Part shown: positions 44,536 through 54,266 of the stretch, piece by piece
Layout: every line of letters starts with the position of its first letter
How positions within the stretch are numbered: the first letter of the stretch is position 1
Assembly: GCF_008123425.1 (NCBI RefSeq)
Contig: NZ_VSSS01000002.1
Coordinates: forward strand, 1-64,000
Length of the DNA stretch: 64,000 nucleotides
Reading direction: 5' to 3'
Source of the DNA: Bradyrhizobium rifense
GTDB lineage: Bacteria; Pseudomonadota; Alphaproteobacteria; Rhizobiales; Xanthobacteraceae
The notes under the pieces: generated by a model
The model's input: only the letters and a program-made list of their open reading frames with translations
Database searches by the model: none
Told to the model about the DNA's origin: nothing
Program-made: the position numbers and the translations under genes

Positions 44536-45130
44536 TCAAGGAGCGAGCGGGACTTCCGGCTGGCGCATCGACGACCGAATGATCCGCGCCGAGACCGATT
44601 TTCCGGCCGGCACCTTGCTCTGCTCGGCATGATGGGAGAGCGGGATCAACACATTGCACTCGGGATAGTAGGCGCCAATGCATCCCTGCGGGATGTCGTA
44701 GGAATACACCATGAGCCCGTGCTTCTCACGGCGAACGCCGTCGGCCGCCTCGGTCGCGAGGCCGATCGCGTCTCCGTCGGTCAATCCGAGCTTGGCAATG
44801 TCGGCCGGATTCATGAAGACGACGTCTCGGGTCCCGCTGACATCGCGCAGTCGGTCCTCGTAGCCGTAGGTCGTGGTGTTGAACTGGTCGCTCGACCTCA
44901 GCGTCATCAGCCGGAATAATCCCGCTTTGTCGGCGAAACCCGTGGCCGAAAGCTGCTTCGGAGCGAAGAAAGTCACCCGACCGGTTTCCGTGTCGGAAAA
45001 ATCCCGCTTTCGCGCCTTGTTCGATCGATAGAATCCTCCCGGCTCCGTCAGCCGCGCATTGAAGTCCTTGAACCATTGCGGGTATGTCTCAGCGATGGCG
45101 TCCCGGATTTTCGAGTAATCATCGGCGCGC
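44536..45130 (-). pseudogene. FdhF/YdeP-type molybdopterin oxidoreductase, C-terminal fragment
   Basis: The frame encodes the last ~190 residues of a formate-dehydrogenase-like enzyme: KIRDAIAETYPQWFKDFNAR, FADKAGLFRLMTLRSSDQFN, NPADIAKLGLTDGDAIGLAT and CIGAYYPECNVLIPL. The N-terminal part, with most of the cofactor and iron-sulphur ligands, is missing. It is cut off at 45110-45130, where DUF763 sequence in the opposite direction begins. Confidence 0.8.
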
Positions 45131-46038
45131 TCAAGCGCGGACTTGCACCGCTGCAGGACGAGCTTGGCATCCATGTGTGTGGCGGACGCCGCAAGCACTC
45201 GCGGCGCACGCCTGACGAATTGTCGGCGCTTGGCGATCGCATTGGTTTTGACGGCCTCGCCCTGACGCGCACGACCCGTCTTGTGGCCAAGGTGGACAGC
45301 GCCGCAGTCCAGGACGGTTTCGACCTCTATCTTCACGGCTTCTTTGTCACCGACGACGGCAAATGGACGGTGGTCCAGCAAGGTATGAACGAGGACAGGC
45401 GGCAGGCGCGACGCTATCATTGGCACTCCGAGGGACTGCGAAGTTTTGTCGATGAGCCGCACAGCGCGATCGACGGTCCGGCACAAGGCGAGATCGTCAA
45501 TCTCATCGATCGTCGCGCTGATGCCTCACGCCGGGCGCAGCTCGATCTCCTCGCCGCCCTCGGCCCCGACGGCATTGCCCGTCAATATGCCGAGCTGACG
45601 CGGCCGACCGCAGTTCAGCCCGACCTGCCTTACCTGATCATGCCCGATCATCACGACGTTCGCGCAAGCGACGTCTTTATCCGGCGGCTCCACGGCACGC
45701 TCGCCGCGGCCGCGGAACGCGGGCCGGTGGACTTTCCGGAGCTCCTCCTTACGCCGGGCGTCGGTGCTCGGACTGTGCAGTCATTGGCCATGGTGGCCGA
45801 AGTCGTCCATGGCGCGCCCTTATCGCTTCCGCGATCCGGCGCGTTTCTCGCTCGCCCATGGTCGGCAAGGACCGCCACCCTACCCTGTGCCGATCAAGGT
45901 TTACGACGAGACCATCCGTGTCCTGAAATCTGCCGTGCAGCAGGCAAGGCTCGGCCGCACGAGGAGATGCAGGCATTGAAGCGGCTGGACGACCAGGCCC
46001 GCAAGGTTGGAACGAACGGCCACCGTGCCGTCGTTTGA
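45112..46038 (+). pseudogene. DUF763 protein, 5'-truncated and frameshifted
   Basis: From 45112 the frame reads VIIGALKRGLAPLQDELGIH, then VCGGRRKHSRRTPDELSALG and GFFVTDDGKWTVVQQGMNED, all typical of DUF763. The first ~70 residues are absent. Near 45820 the frame changes to RFRDPARFSLAHG and VPIKVYDETIRVLKSAVQQA, and near 45960 back to EEMQALKRLDDQARKV. DUF763 proteins are thought to act on nucleic acid, but the function is not established. Confidence 0.8.
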
Positions 46039-46173
46039 AACGTTTGTGGCGGGCGAGCGCGCTCGCTCCCCCTCCCTGGATGGCCGTTCGGTCTTTGGCT
46101 GGGAAGCCGACCTTGCCGGGCGTTCGCCGGTCCTCAAATCCTGAGCGAGAGCTTATGAGCCTGGACGATTGGC

Positions 46174-47018
46174 ATGGCGCGCGTTCTCATTGGGACATCC
46201 GGTTGGCACTATGACTCCTGGCGGGGTCCGTTTTTCCCCGAGGGCCTGCCACTCAAGGGGCAGCTTGACTATTACGCCAGCCAATTCTGCACGACCGAGC
46301 TCAATGGCGTTTTCTACCGCACGTCGACTGAGCAGGCTGTCCGCGTCGAATGGCACAATGCGACGGGCAAGGACTGTTTGCGTGGAAGGCCTCCAAGTTC
46401 ATCACGCACTGGAAACGCCTGTCGGAGAAGTCGGTCAACAGCCTCGAGTTGCTGGAAGATCGTCTGACGCTGCTACGTGGGAAGGCCGGACCGGTTCTGT
46501 TTCAGCTGCCGCCGAACTTCGAAGTTGATGCCGATCGGCTCGCATCCTTTCTCAAGTTGCTGAAACGACGGCGACGATACGCTTTCGAATTTCGTCATCC
46601 GAGCTGGTACGAACCACGCATCTTGAAGCTACTGGCCGCGTGGAATATCGCGCTTTGCATTTCCGACCATCACGACGCGCCGGCGCCGTGGAAGCGCACC
46701 GCCGATTTTGTCTACGTCCGAGGCCACGGTCCAGGCGGACGGTATCGTGGGCACTACAAGCCCGCCCAGCTGGCCGACTGGGCCAAACATATCCGCAGTT
46801 GGAAGCGCCAGGGATGCGACGTCTATGTCTATTTCGACAACGATCAGAAGAGCGCAGCGCCAGCCGATGCCAGGAAGCTTTGCAAGCTTCTTGGATTTGC
46901 CCGGCGACAGGATCGCAGGCGATTGGATCGGCTTTTGGTTGAAAGCCTGGCTGCGTCGTCAAGCGTTTCGCGACTTGCGTCGCTTTCGACGGGCAAAGCG
47001 CACGATCAGACGGGTTAG
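46174..47018 (+). pseudogene. DUF72 protein, single-base frameshift
   Basis: From ATG 46174: VLIGTSGWHYDSWRGPFFPE, then YYASQFCTTELNGVFYRTST. One base is missing near 46373 and the rest (FAWKASKFITHWKRLS, FEFRHPSWYEP ... YVYFDNDQKSAAPADARKLC) continues in another frame. The natural end is near 46890, but the frame runs on to 47018 over the antisense of the Nudix gene, so the stop codon is also lost. DUF72 is a TIM-barrel-like family of unknown function. Confidence 0.8.
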
Positions 47019-47651
47019 CGCAGGCTTGTATACAAGCGCCGACGCTTGCTTCGCCGGCAACCATATCACTTCGCGTTGTCCGCGCTCGGGCCAGCGTCGT
47101 TTTTGCGCTCGCACTTTCAGCGGGAACAGCCGGACATCGCAGGCGATCTTCCGCTTGCCCTTTCGATTATTGCGCCAGTAGGTGCCGATCGCCTTTCCCC
47201 TGACCTTTCTCAACAGACCAGCTTCCTCGAAAGCCTCGGTCTCGGCGGTACGCTGCGGCTCTCCCGGCTTTGGCGAACCCTTGGAGATCGACCAACGCCC
47301 TTTTCGCCGCGTCGTGATCAGCAGCACGCTCAGTTCAGCCTTACCCAACTGGAAGGGGAGTGCCGCAAACTGCTTGTTGCCCACGCCGCTCCTAAGCGTC
47401 GTATTCTGACTGTTGCGTGGAACATCGGAGAGCGCGCGCAAAGCCCTAAAGCTCAGCGCCACATGCTTGGGACCGTACGCAGCGCCTCCCGGCCAGCATT
47501 CCCTGAGCTCCTCGATCGACGAACGCCCCTGGCGAATGGCTTCCAGCAGTCCCGATGCGACGTTGGTTCTCATGATGTCGGAGTGCGGCATATCTCCGCA
47601 AATCTCGTCCAACACCGCGCGAAGCATCGCGGCCGTCTCACCATCGAGCAT
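46959..47651 (-). CDS. small-helical-domain and Nudix hydrolase fusion
   Basis: 230 aa from ATG 47651 (GGGAGG upstream). Residues 1-50 (MLDGETAAMLRAVLDEICGD, then SGLLEAIRQGRSSIEELREC) match the stand-alone small proteins at 6442 and 48030. From about residue 95 the chain is a Nudix hydrolase: SVLLITTRRKGRWSISKGSP, then the Nudix box GEPQRTAETEAFEEAGL (Thr at the usual Arg position and one residue short), and WRNNRKGKRKIACDVRLFPL. The family cleaves nucleoside diphosphates linked to another group. Confidence 0.82.
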   Translation of the reverse strand: MLDGETAAMLRAVLDEICGDMPHSDIMRTNVASGLLEAIRQGRSSIEELRECWPGGAAYGPKHVALSFRALRALSDVPRNSQNTTLRSGVGNKQFAALPFQLGKAELSVLLITTRRKGRWSISKGSPKPGEPQRTAETEAFEEAGLLRKVRGKAIGTYWRNNRKGKRKIACDVRLFPLKVRAQKRRWPERGQREVIWLPAKQASALVYKPALTRLIVRFARRKRRKSRNA

Positions 47652-47785
47652 ATCTACCTCCCTGCCTCAATGGGTTCTGCCGACACCCTAGCGAGGGTCC
47701 GCGCGGGACGGCTTAACGTATGTTAACGCGGGTCTTTGGGGCAGCGGACGGAGCGCCGACGGGCCAGCTGGACGACCTATTCGAG

Positions 47786-47943
47786 TCACTTCGGCATCGG
47801 ATCCTTGAGGCCGTGACCGGGATCGACCAGCCGGCCCCCCGCGCAAGTGTCACAGCATTTGCAAGCGCCCGCGCGACGTTCGAGACCTCCTGCTGAAAGC
47901 GGGCGTCCTCATCGAGAACGGCGTGCGACGTCGCGTATGGCTC
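47786..47943 (-). pseudogene. FMN reductase C-terminal scrap
   Basis: The frame reads MEPYATSHAVLDEDARFQQE, then VSNVARALANAVTLARG, matching the end of the FMN reductase at 25962. An extra base in a G run then shifts the frame, after which GRLVDPGHGLKDPMPK ends at TGA 47786. Only the final ~50 residues survive. Confidence 0.78.
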
Positions 47944-47992
47944 CACGATCGAAGCGGTGACCTACACGGCACGCGAACGCATGAAAGCCTAG
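47940..47992 (+). pseudogene. VOC/glyoxalase C-terminal scrap
   Basis: A short frame ends TIEAVTYTARERMKA, matching the end of the VOC protein at 13223 (KIEAVTYTARESF). It is fused directly to the antisense of the FMN reductase scrap, so a deletion joined two gene ends tail to tail. Confidence 0.65.
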
Positions 47993-48029
47993 GCCGCCCT
48001 AGTCGCTCAATCTTTGCGCCAATTATTCG

Positions 48030-48245
48030 TTATGCAACTTGGCTTCGTGATAGTTCACGTAACGCGCGGCGTGCAACGTCCTCCAGTGCTTCGAGCCTGG
48101 TGTTGCCCTTTCTCGCTGCCTGAAGGAGCTTCTTCGCAACATACTTACGTGTTTCATGATCGCCGCCGCAATTTGGAAGCTTTCGGCAAATATTCTCCAA
48201 CGCAACGTCCACGTTGGCGACTGTGCCCTGGTCCAACTTGATCAT
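48030..48245 (-). CDS. small helical protein, third member of the 6.4 kb family
   Basis: 71 aa from ATG 48245 behind GGAGAAAG. The sequence (VDVALENICRKLPNCGGDHE, then VAKKLLQAARKGNTRLEALE) shares the Ile/Val-Cys helix and the ...K-x-L-L/I-x-A-A/x-R-x-G core with the 6442 protein and the Nudix fusion N-terminus. Function unknown. Confidence 0.7.
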   Translation of the reverse strand: MIKLDQGTVANVDVALENICRKLPNCGGDHETRKYVAKKLLQAARKGNTRLEALEDVARRALRELSRSQVA

Positions 48246-48285
48246 GGTCTTTCTCCATCGCGTCGTCGGGAATTTGCGATGACCT

Positions 48286-48480
48286 TCACGTCTTCGCTGG
48301 TCTCCCGCGTTTTGCAAATACAATACCGAACATATATGCTGCATTTCGCAGACTACCTGCCTCCTTCAAGGCCCGCGTTCGCTCGGGTCCATGCGGCAGC
48401 GCGCGGGCCTCTTCGAGCGCCACCAGGGCCTTTGCCTCCAGTTCGTGATCCGGACGTCGGAAGTTTTTCTTTTCAGTCAT
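48286..48480 (-). CDS. small protein (64 aa)
   Basis: From ATG 48480: MTEKKNFRRPDHELEAKALV, then LPHGPERTRALKEAGSLRNA and FAKRGRPAK. A short helical family with a Gly-Pro-Glu-Arg turn, frequent in Bradyrhizobium. The ribosome-binding site is weak. Function unknown. Confidence 0.65.
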   Translation of the reverse strand: MTEKKNFRRPDHELEAKALVALEEARALPHGPERTRALKEAGSLRNAAYMFGIVFAKRGRPAKT

Positions 48481-48598
48481 TTGCCAATCAACAGTGCGCG
48501 CTTCACAAAATCTGTCACCGCCTAGAAACCCAATCTGCGTCGTTCCCACTGCACCGTCACTAACCTGTGTTAGGAGAAGAGCCTGCCGTCGGGGGTCG

Positions 48599-49230
48599 AT
48601 GGCCCTTCCTTCTGGGGTTGCTTGTCCCTCTGTGAAACTAATCCTCGCCCCGCATGAAGGAACCGCCGGCTTGGCTGAGCAGCTGCCGCTATTCTCCGGC
48701 TCGCCCCTCGTTCCCGATGGCCTGCGCTACGCTGCCGATTTCATTTCGCCAGCGACCGAACGGGATTTGATCGAACGGATCGCAACGCTGCCGCTGCAAC
48801 CATTTCAGTTTTGCCGATATGAGGGCAAGCGGCGTGTGGTGTCGTTCGGCTCTCGGTACGACTACATGCTGCGCCGTCCGCAGGAGGCCAGCCCGATTCC
48901 ATCATGGCTCGCGCGGTTAATTGAACGCATCGAGGAGTCGGGGGGTGCAAACACCAAGATCGCCCAAGCTCTCTGTACCGAATACGATACCGGCGTCGGC
49001 ATCGGCTGGCACCGCGATAAGCCGCACTTTGACCGAATATTCGGGCTGTCGCTGGGATCGTCCTGCAGATTACGTTTTCGGCGCCCTGCGGCTGACGAAT
49101 GCAGCGCTATACGCTCGATGCGGCGCCACGGTCGATCTACATGATCGCGGGTCCGGCCCGACAGGAACGGGAGCACAGCATTCCCGCTGTGGAGGCTCTC
49201 CGGCATTCGATCACCTTTCGAACCATGTGA
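48599..49230 (+). pseudogene. alkB: AlkB-type dioxygenase, single-base frameshift
   Basis: The first frame (from ATG 48599) gives DGLRYAADFISPATERDLIE, then a double-stranded beta-helix with WHRDKPHFD (the H-x-D iron ligands) and SCRLRFRR. Near 49101 one base is missing; the second frame gives RYTLDAAPRSIYMIAGPARQ, EREHSIPAVEALRHSITF (third iron ligand His and the 2-oxoglutarate Arg) to TGA 49230. This would repair alkylated DNA/RNA bases. All key residues are present across the two frames. Confidence 0.82.
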
Positions 49231-49335
49231 ATTGCTCCTGACCGACCCCTCGCTACCTCGGCGACCTATTGGCGGTCAGCTAATTCGAAAGCGCCGTCGA
49301 CGGTACACAGCTTTCGCATCCCGATACGAGAAGCT

Positions 49336-49539
49336 TCATCTCTCCGTCGAGGAACCCGCGCGCGGCTGTCCCTCATTGTCTTCAAAGATGACCATCAAAC
49401 GCCCGCCTGTCTCGACAGCACGTTCAAGCCATTTGATCGACTCATCGACCCAGTAATCGCGGTTGACGGGATCGGCCTCGGCCTTCGCCCGACAGGCTGC
49501 GGCTTGCGTGAGGCACGCCGTCTTGCGGTCCATTGTCAT
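49336..49539 (-). CDS. small helical-hairpin protein
   Basis: 67 aa. The start at ATG 49539 overlaps the upstream stop (ATGA). The product (MTMDRKTACLTQAAACRAKA, then YWVDESIKWLERAVETGG) is a two-helix unit: Cys-containing first helix, Tyr/Trp second helix. It is coupled to the 49536-49742 gene. Function unknown. Confidence 0.7.
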   Translation of the reverse strand: MTMDRKTACLTQAAACRAKAEADPVNRDYWVDESIKWLERAVETGGRLMVIFEDNEGQPRAGSSTER

Positions 49540-49742
49540 TTGCCGGCGCTTTGCAGTCCGGGCGAACTCAGCCACTCGTTCATCTGAGCGGCCGTTTCCG
49601 CCTGTTTCGCCTTTCGCAGGAGAGCATCGCGTTGTTGTCCGTCGGGGAGGTTTCCGGCGGCCGCCCGCGCTTCGCCGGCGACTCGCTGCAACCGTTGGTC
49701 GAACGGCACCGTTTGCTTTCGTCGATTCCGCTTGGCCGTCAT
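49536..49742 (-). CDS. small helical protein (68 aa)
   Basis: ATG 49742 follows AGGACG. A basic start (MTAKRNRRKQTVPFDQRLQR) leads into VAGEARAAAGNLPDGQQRDA and LLRKAKQAETAAQMNEWL. The two-helix layout resembles the next gene, with which it overlaps by 4 bp. Function unknown. Confidence 0.7.
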   Translation of the reverse strand: MTAKRNRRKQTVPFDQRLQRVAGEARAAAGNLPDGQQRDALLRKAKQAETAAQMNEWLSSPGLQSAGK

Positions 49743-49974
49743 GAGGCGTCCTGGTTTACCTATCCGTTGCCCGCAAGACTGCGGCGGCAGCGGCTGGTCG
49801 TCGCTAACCCAGGTTATTCAGACGCTCAGAAAAAACTGCCAAGACAGCGGAACTATTTTGGACTTGGGGGTACCAATTGCCATTTGCCCGGGGCACCGAA
49901 GCGGCCTACCGCCGATGGAGATGGGCTTCCGGACGATTGGAGCAGTCGGGTCCCCGTCCTTGCGCACCCGAATG

Positions 49975-52900
49975 TCAATCCACCTTGTGAGACACGGCTT
50001 CGACAGGCGCGCCGAGCGGAAGTTCAATGTGGCATGAAAGCCCGTCGGATCCGAAAGTCATTTTGGTCGACGCCTGCAAGGAAGCCACCAGCGCGCGCTC
50101 GATCAGCTCGCGACCGAAACCCTTTCGAGGCGGGGCCCTGGAAATCGGCACACCTGTCTCCTTCCAGTCCAGCGCCAGCATTGGCTGCCTGCCGGCATCA
50201 TAGCGAACATCCCAGGAGATCGCGAGCGCCCCGTCAGGATACTTGAGTGCACCGTACTTCAGCGCATTGGTGGTCAACTCGTGCAAGGCAAGACCGAGCG
50301 TCTGCAGGAGCTCGAAATTCAGCGCAATCGGCGGCCCCTTCACTTGAACCTTGCCGCTTTCAGTCGCGCCGATGGCCTCGATCTCAAATCGAATCAAATC
50401 GCCGAGGTCGATCTTGTCAGCCGATCCTCCGCTGACGAGACTCTGGACCCGACCGAGCGATGCGAGCCTGGCGGAGAACGCGTCAAGCGCCTCGCCCTTG
50501 CCGATCGTTCTGCGCGAAATCGATTGAACCACCGTCAACAAGTTGCGCGTGCGGTGCTGCAGCTCCGCAATGAGGACATTCTGCCGGGCCTCGGCGACCG
50601 TAATCGTGGTGATATCAACAAACGCGATCACCACGCCTTCGATCTTCTGAATGCCGTCACGGTAGGGCGACAGGCGAACAAGGTAATGCGTAGCGCCATC
50701 CTCGGTTTGCACCCGGCGTTCGAGGGCTTCGCCGCTGTCGAGGACACACCTGATCTCGCCGGCCAGACCGGCAAGATTGAGCCTGCTCGACAGATCGGTG
50801 ATGGGGCGGCCGCGATCTCCCGGCAGGATATTGAATATTCCGGCGACCGTCGGCGTGAAGCTTCTGATCGTCAGCGCCCGGTCTAGGAACACCGTTGCAA
50901 CGTCTGTGCTCTCAAAAAGGTTCTGCAAGTCGCTATTGGCACGGTCCAGCGCGTCGACCTTGGTGCTGAGCTCGGCATTGACTGTGTGTAGCTCCTCGTT
51001 GACCGACTGAAGCTCTTCCTTGGAAGCCTCAAGCTCCTCGTTGGTCGATTGCATTTCCTCGTTGACCGAGACCAATTCCTCATTCGATGATTTCAATTCC
51101 TCCAGCGCCGTTTCGTATTCCTCGATCATCGACTGCAGTCGATCTCGCGTCTCGCGCAGTTCACGCTCGACATGCAACGCAACGCCCTGGTGCGCGGAAT
51201 TCGCGCGCATCAGCGCTTCTTCACGGCTGAGAACCGGTCCCTGATCGAGAAACACGATCATATAGAGCGGCTCGTTTCCGCTATCGCCAAACGGATCGAC
51301 CAGAATGTCGACGATCTGGACACCGCCGGCGTCGCTTTCGAGCGCAACGCCCTCGCGCGAGGCCGCGCGGCCGGTCTCGACGGCCTCGCGGAACGCCGTC
51401 CGCAAATCGAGCCGCAATCCCCGGCGCGCCAATGTCAGAAGTTGCCGCGTCGGCGCGCCGGGTGGCGCTTCGAGGTATTTTCCGGTCTTGCTAGAGTAGT
51501 AGATGACGTCGCCATCGCGATTGGTAACAACATGGGCGGGCGAGAATCGATCCAGGACGTATTCGTCCACGCTTTGGCGCAACAATAGCCCGCTCAACGG
51601 TGGACGGCGCGGCACCAACTCGCCCAGTTGGCCCGGCTTCAACGTATTAATGAGGATCGGAAGACGGATATTGGAAGCCACGTCGGACCGGCGGCGAAAG
51701 ATGCGATGCTTTTTCTCGATCGGGATGAACAGTTCCGCGAACTGACTTACATTCTCCGCCGAGCCCAGAAAGAGATATCCATCCGGCCGCAACGCATAGT
51801 GAAACGTCGGTATCACCTGATTTTGCACATCGGCGCCGAAATAGATCAACAAATTGCGGCAAGAGACCAGGTCGATGCGCGAGAACGGCGGATCGCGGAC
51901 GACGCTGTGCGGCGAGAAGATGCAGAGTTCGCGGACGTCCTTGGACACCACGTAGCTGCCACCGTCCAGAATGAAGAAGCGCTTGCGCCGCTCGACCGAG
52001 ACGCTGTCCAGCAAGGCCTCCGGATATCGCGCCACGCGAGCTACCGACAGTGCACGCTCGTCGATATCGGTCGCAAAGACTTGGACGCGCGGGATCGCCG
52101 ACAGCTTGTCCATATACTCGCGCAGCAACATCGCGATCGAAAAAACCTCTTCGCCCGTCGAACAGCCAGGCACCCACACCCGCACCGTATCGTCGGCGCC
52201 ACGTCCGTCGAACAATTTGGGGATCACCGAGGCGGCAAGGCCTTCGAATGCATCGGCGTCTCGGAAGAAGTTGGTCACATTGATCAAGAGGTCGCGGAAT
52301 AGCGCATTCACTTCCGGCGGCTCCTGCCGCAGCCGCTCGACATAGCCCTCGATGGTTGCGTGCTGCCTGATTTGCATCCGACGCAGCACCCGCCGCATGA
52401 AGGTCTTGACCTTGTAACCGCTGAAATCGTGGCCGATCTGGTTGCGCAAGATGGCGTAGATTTCCGGCATCGCGGTGTGGATGCTCTGCTCGTCGGAAGC
52501 GCGATGCGACTGGTCGATCATCCGTTCGATCAGCAGATTTCCATGGCCGAACTCGACGAGCTTCTCACCCATCTTTTCGACTGGAATGGCAAAGTCGACG
52601 AAGCCCGTTGCGATCGCGCTTTCCGGCATATCGGGATGGTTCGGGCCAAAACTATCCGCCACCTGCGCCAAGGTGATTCCGCCCCGCTCCTTGATGGCCT
52701 TGATGCCGAGCGTGCCGTCGCCGTCACCGCCAGACAGCACGACACCGGCGGCCATCTCGCCGACGTCAATCGCAAGTGAACTGAAGAAGATATCAATCGG
52801 CTTTCGCTCGCGCCGGCCAGCATTCTTCTGAACCTGCAGACGCTTATGCTCGATGGTCAGGATGGCGCTGCTGGTCAGCACGAACACGCAATTGGGCTTG

Positions 52901-53112
52901 ACCTCGACATCGTCCGTGATCGTCGTCACCGACATCGTCGTGAGCCGGCTTACAACTTCGTGGAGCAGACTTTCGCGCTCTGGGCCGAGATGCGTGACGA
53001 TGACGATCGCGAAACCGGGATCGGCCGGAAGTCCGCGAAAAAAGCCTTCCAGCGCCTCAATGCCACCGGCCGAGGCCCCGATGCCGACGATGGGAAAACC
53101 CGGATGATCCAT
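49975..53112 (-). CDS. CheB-CheR-PAS-HWE hybrid sensor kinase
   Basis: 1045 aa. Domains: CheB methylesterase (1-190; Ser in GIGASAGG, His in THLGPERESL, Asp in LSGGDGDG); CheR methyltransferase (about 205-470; VWVPGCSTGEEVFSIAMLLR, ATDIDERAL); a PAS-like part; a long coiled coil (about 640-735, ...NEELVSVNEEMQSTNEELEA); a second PAS domain; and an HWE kinase (about 860-1045; phosphoacceptor His in AELQHRTRNLLTVVQ, WE in ISWDVR-like region). HWE kinases of this group feed the PhyR-EcfG general stress response in alphaproteobacteria. The frame is intact, in contrast to many neighbours. Confidence 0.92.
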   Translation of the reverse strand: MDHPGFPIVGIGASAGGIEALEGFFRGLPADPGFAIVIVTHLGPERESLLHEVVSRLTTMSVTTITDDVEVKPNCVFVLTSSAILTIEHKRLQVQKNAGRRERKPIDIFFSSLAIDVGEMAAGVVLSGGDGDGTLGIKAIKERGGITLAQVADSFGPNHPDMPESAIATGFVDFAIPVEKMGEKLVEFGHGNLLIERMIDQSHRASDEQSIHTAMPEIYAILRNQIGHDFSGYKVKTFMRRVLRRMQIRQHATIEGYVERLRQEPPEVNALFRDLLINVTNFFRDADAFEGLAASVIPKLFDGRGADDTVRVWVPGCSTGEEVFSIAMLLREYMDKLSAIPRVQVFATDIDERALSVARVARYPEALLDSVSVERRKRFFILDGGSYVVSKDVRELCIFSPHSVVRDPPFSRIDLVSCRNLLIYFGADVQNQVIPTFHYALRPDGYLFLGSAENVSQFAELFIPIEKKHRIFRRRSDVASNIRLPILINTLKPGQLGELVPRRPPLSGLLLRQSVDEYVLDRFSPAHVVTNRDGDVIYYSSKTGKYLEAPPGAPTRQLLTLARRGLRLDLRTAFREAVETGRAASREGVALESDAGGVQIVDILVDPFGDSGNEPLYMIVFLDQGPVLSREEALMRANSAHQGVALHVERELRETRDRLQSMIEEYETALEELKSSNEELVSVNEEMQSTNEELEASKEELQSVNEELHTVNAELSTKVDALDRANSDLQNLFESTDVATVFLDRALTIRSFTPTVAGIFNILPGDRGRPITDLSSRLNLAGLAGEIRCVLDSGEALERRVQTEDGATHYLVRLSPYRDGIQKIEGVVIAFVDITTITVAEARQNVLIAELQHRTRNLLTVVQSISRRTIGKGEALDAFSARLASLGRVQSLVSGGSADKIDLGDLIRFEIEAIGATESGKVQVKGPPIALNFELLQTLGLALHELTTNALKYGALKYPDGALAISWDVRYDAGRQPMLALDWKETGVPISRAPPRKGFGRELIERALVASLQASTKMTFGSDGLSCHIELPLGAPVEAVSHKVD

Positions 53113-53315
53113 TTGTCGTCGATCTCAAATCCTGAACCCTTGGCGTAACGCTTTCGTGGCGCAGTAAGTCTCACCCTTCCGGCGATCCCCACACAAGTCA
53201 AGGAATTCTTTGCAGAAATTCGATTCCAGCCCGCGGACGGTACGGCCGCGAAGGCCGGCGTTCCTTGGAACCATTTGCCTCTCCCAACACTTATGGACGA
53301 AGGGCTTCGAGCAAG

Positions 53316-54266
53316 ATGCTGCGTCAACTCTCGATACACAATCGGTCGCCCCATGACCTTCGCCAGCTCGCGCGGGAACGCCGCGAACTGGCCGCAGAGA
53401 AGACCGGCAGCATCAGGGCCCTCCTGCTGAAAGAGGCAAAATTATTAGAATTTCAGGCGGAGCTGAGGACCTGGGCCGGGCGGCCGAGCTTTGAAGCCGG
53501 CGGGCGGCGTGACCTAGGGTCCACGGTACCGTACGAGATCAAGTCCCTCGTTGCGAAATTATCCTCGCGAATGGGCTTGGCGGCGGCGGACCAACAAGCG
53601 CTTCTGGCGGCAGCCTCTCCGCCGAGATTTGTTCAAAAGGGCGAATGCCTAATCGAACAGGGCGAAGATGTTGCCGCGTTGATGATTCTCTGCAACGGAA
53701 TGACCCAAACGGTTCGAACCTTGTTGGACGGAAAACAGCAGATCGTCGCTGTTTCCGTCGCCGGGGACGTGCTGAATTGCGGTGGGTTGCTGTTCTGCCA
53801 GGCGCGCAACTCGATCTTCGCCCTTACACCGGCGATTTGCCTGCCATTGCCATTCAGTGCGGTCGAAGCGGTTACAACCGCGCACCCGGCGATCGCGCGC
53901 GCATTATGGCTAGAAACGGCGGCGCAGGCAGCCATTCAACAGGAATGGATGATCTGGCTGGGACGCCGCGCGGCGCAGACACGCTTGGCCCATTTCTTGT
54001 GCGAGATGACATATCGGTTGCAACTCTCCGGAAACGGCGTCGGCGACGAGTTCGAATTCCCTCTGACGCAGCGGGAACTCGGCGATTTGCTCGGCTTGTC
54101 GTCCGTCCACGTCAACCGGACGCTCCAGATCCTGCGGAGCCAAGGCTTGATCGAGCTAAATCATCAACGACTGAAATTGCGCAACCGAGCCGGTCTCTAT
54201 GAGGTCGCCGAGTTTGACCCGCGGTACCTGGATGGATTGAGGCTCTCAGTCTGCGGAGCGACCTGA
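53316..54266 (+). CDS. Crp/Fnr regulator with N-terminal helical extension
   Basis: 316 aa. Residues 1-60 (MLRQLSIHNRSPHDLRQLAR, then LLLKEAKLLEFQAELR) form a helical-hairpin module not usual for Crp proteins. Then comes the cNMP-type sensor (LVAKLSSRMGLAAADQQALL, ECLIEQGEDVAALMILCNGM) and the C-terminal winged helix with FPLTQRELGDLLGLSSVHVN, and RTLQILRSQGLIEL. No Fnr-type cysteine cluster. Start: ATG 53316; a canonical Crp start around VAKLSS lacks an ATG, so the extension seems real. The next gene begins directly after its stop. Confidence 0.88.
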   Translation: MLRQLSIHNRSPHDLRQLARERRELAAEKTGSIRALLLKEAKLLEFQAELRTWAGRPSFEAGGRRDLGSTVPYEIKSLVAKLSSRMGLAAADQQALLAAASPPRFVQKGECLIEQGEDVAALMILCNGMTQTVRTLLDGKQQIVAVSVAGDVLNCGGLLFCQARNSIFALTPAICLPLPFSAVEAVTTAHPAIARALWLETAAQAAIQQEWMIWLGRRAAQTRLAHFLCEMTYRLQLSGNGVGDEFEFPLTQRELGDLLGLSSVHVNRTLQILRSQGLIELNHQRLKLRNRAGLYEVAEFDPRYLDGLRLSVCGAT

